Of a stretch of DNA of 32,650 nucleotides, positions 32,628 to 32,650 are shown in pieces (positions within the stretch are counted from its first letter, which is position 1; every line of letters starts with the position of its first letter). The DNA comes from Bacteroidales bacterium (lineage in GTDB: Bacteria; Bacteroidota; Bacteroidia; Bacteroidales; FEN-979), in assembly GCA_016783905.1 (NCBI GenBank), contig JADHVQ010000018.1, positions 1-32,650 of the forward strand. Reading direction: 5' to 3'. The notes beneath the pieces are model-generated. The model was given only the letters and a program-made list of their open reading frames with translations, was not told the origin of the DNA and made no database searches. A program made the position numbers and the translations under genes.

Positions 32628-32650
32628 TATGCAGGGATGCAGGAATGCAG
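32628..32650 (+). repeat. octamer repeat tract at the window end
   Basis: atgcaggg, atgcagga, atgcag: the same 8-bp family as at 9061-9108, in the opposite orientation, and it runs off the window. A partial copy (atgcaggaatg) is near 31869, so the family flanks the toxin-antitoxin pair. Confidence 0.7.

Overview
The window looks like chromosomal DNA of an anaerobic member of the Bacteroidota, probably Bacteroidales/Marinilabiliales-like. Three things support this: several promoter boxes of the Bacteroidota type (TAnnTTTG at -7, in places with TTTG near -33); an exbB-exbD-exbD-tonB cluster next to a PstS-like lipoprotein and a TPR protein; and an 11-subunit complex I operon without nuoEFG. The assignment is inferred from gene content, not from a marker gene. 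No rRNA, tRNA, CRISPR array or transposase was seen.

Left part (1-8156). A 5'-truncated aspartate 4-decarboxylase gene is followed by a decayed stretch that may be a relic of its AspT antiporter. Next is a plus-strand pair: a 1732-residue protein that joins an SLC12-type cation-chloride cotransporter to a long helical region and a C-terminal P-loop ATPase, and an MscS-type mechanosensitive channel 24 bp downstream. Together they look like an osmotic or cell-volume unit. Positions 7542-8156 hold no intact large gene, but contain collapsed remnants of an amino-acid antiporter and a PLP-dependent decarboxylase, plus a 32-codon membrane micro-ORF.

Middle part, all on the minus strand (8157-15012). 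This is a complete hdrCBA-flxDCBA operon (transcribed hdrC to flxA). In Desulfovibrio vulgaris the FlxABCD-HdrABC complex is an NADH dehydrogenase/heterodisulfide reductase proposed to bifurcate electrons from NADH to ferredoxin and a disulfide. Upstream lie a terminator, a 17-bp palindrome and a REP-like element, then exbB-exbD-exbD-tonB (18238 to 15177) with its own promoter, then a TPR protein and a PstS-like lipoprotein with another promoter.

Right part (21111-31693, minus strand). nuoA-B-C-D-H-I-J-K-L-M-N is followed by two small unknown genes. nuoA has a well-matched Bacteroidota promoter, a perfect 14-bp palindrome in its leader and two Fnr/Crp-like boxes upstream. The lack of an NADH-input module, and the nearby Flx-Hdr operon, suggest (inference only) a route NADH -> Flx-Hdr -> reduced ferredoxin -> complex I -> quinone. 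A plus-strand type II toxin-antitoxin pair closes the window.

A recurring theme is low-complexity or palindromic repeats lodged inside otherwise tight operons (flxB/flxA, nuoB/nuoC, nuoL/nuoK, the end of tonB). In two cases the repeat supplies the stop codon of the upstream gene.
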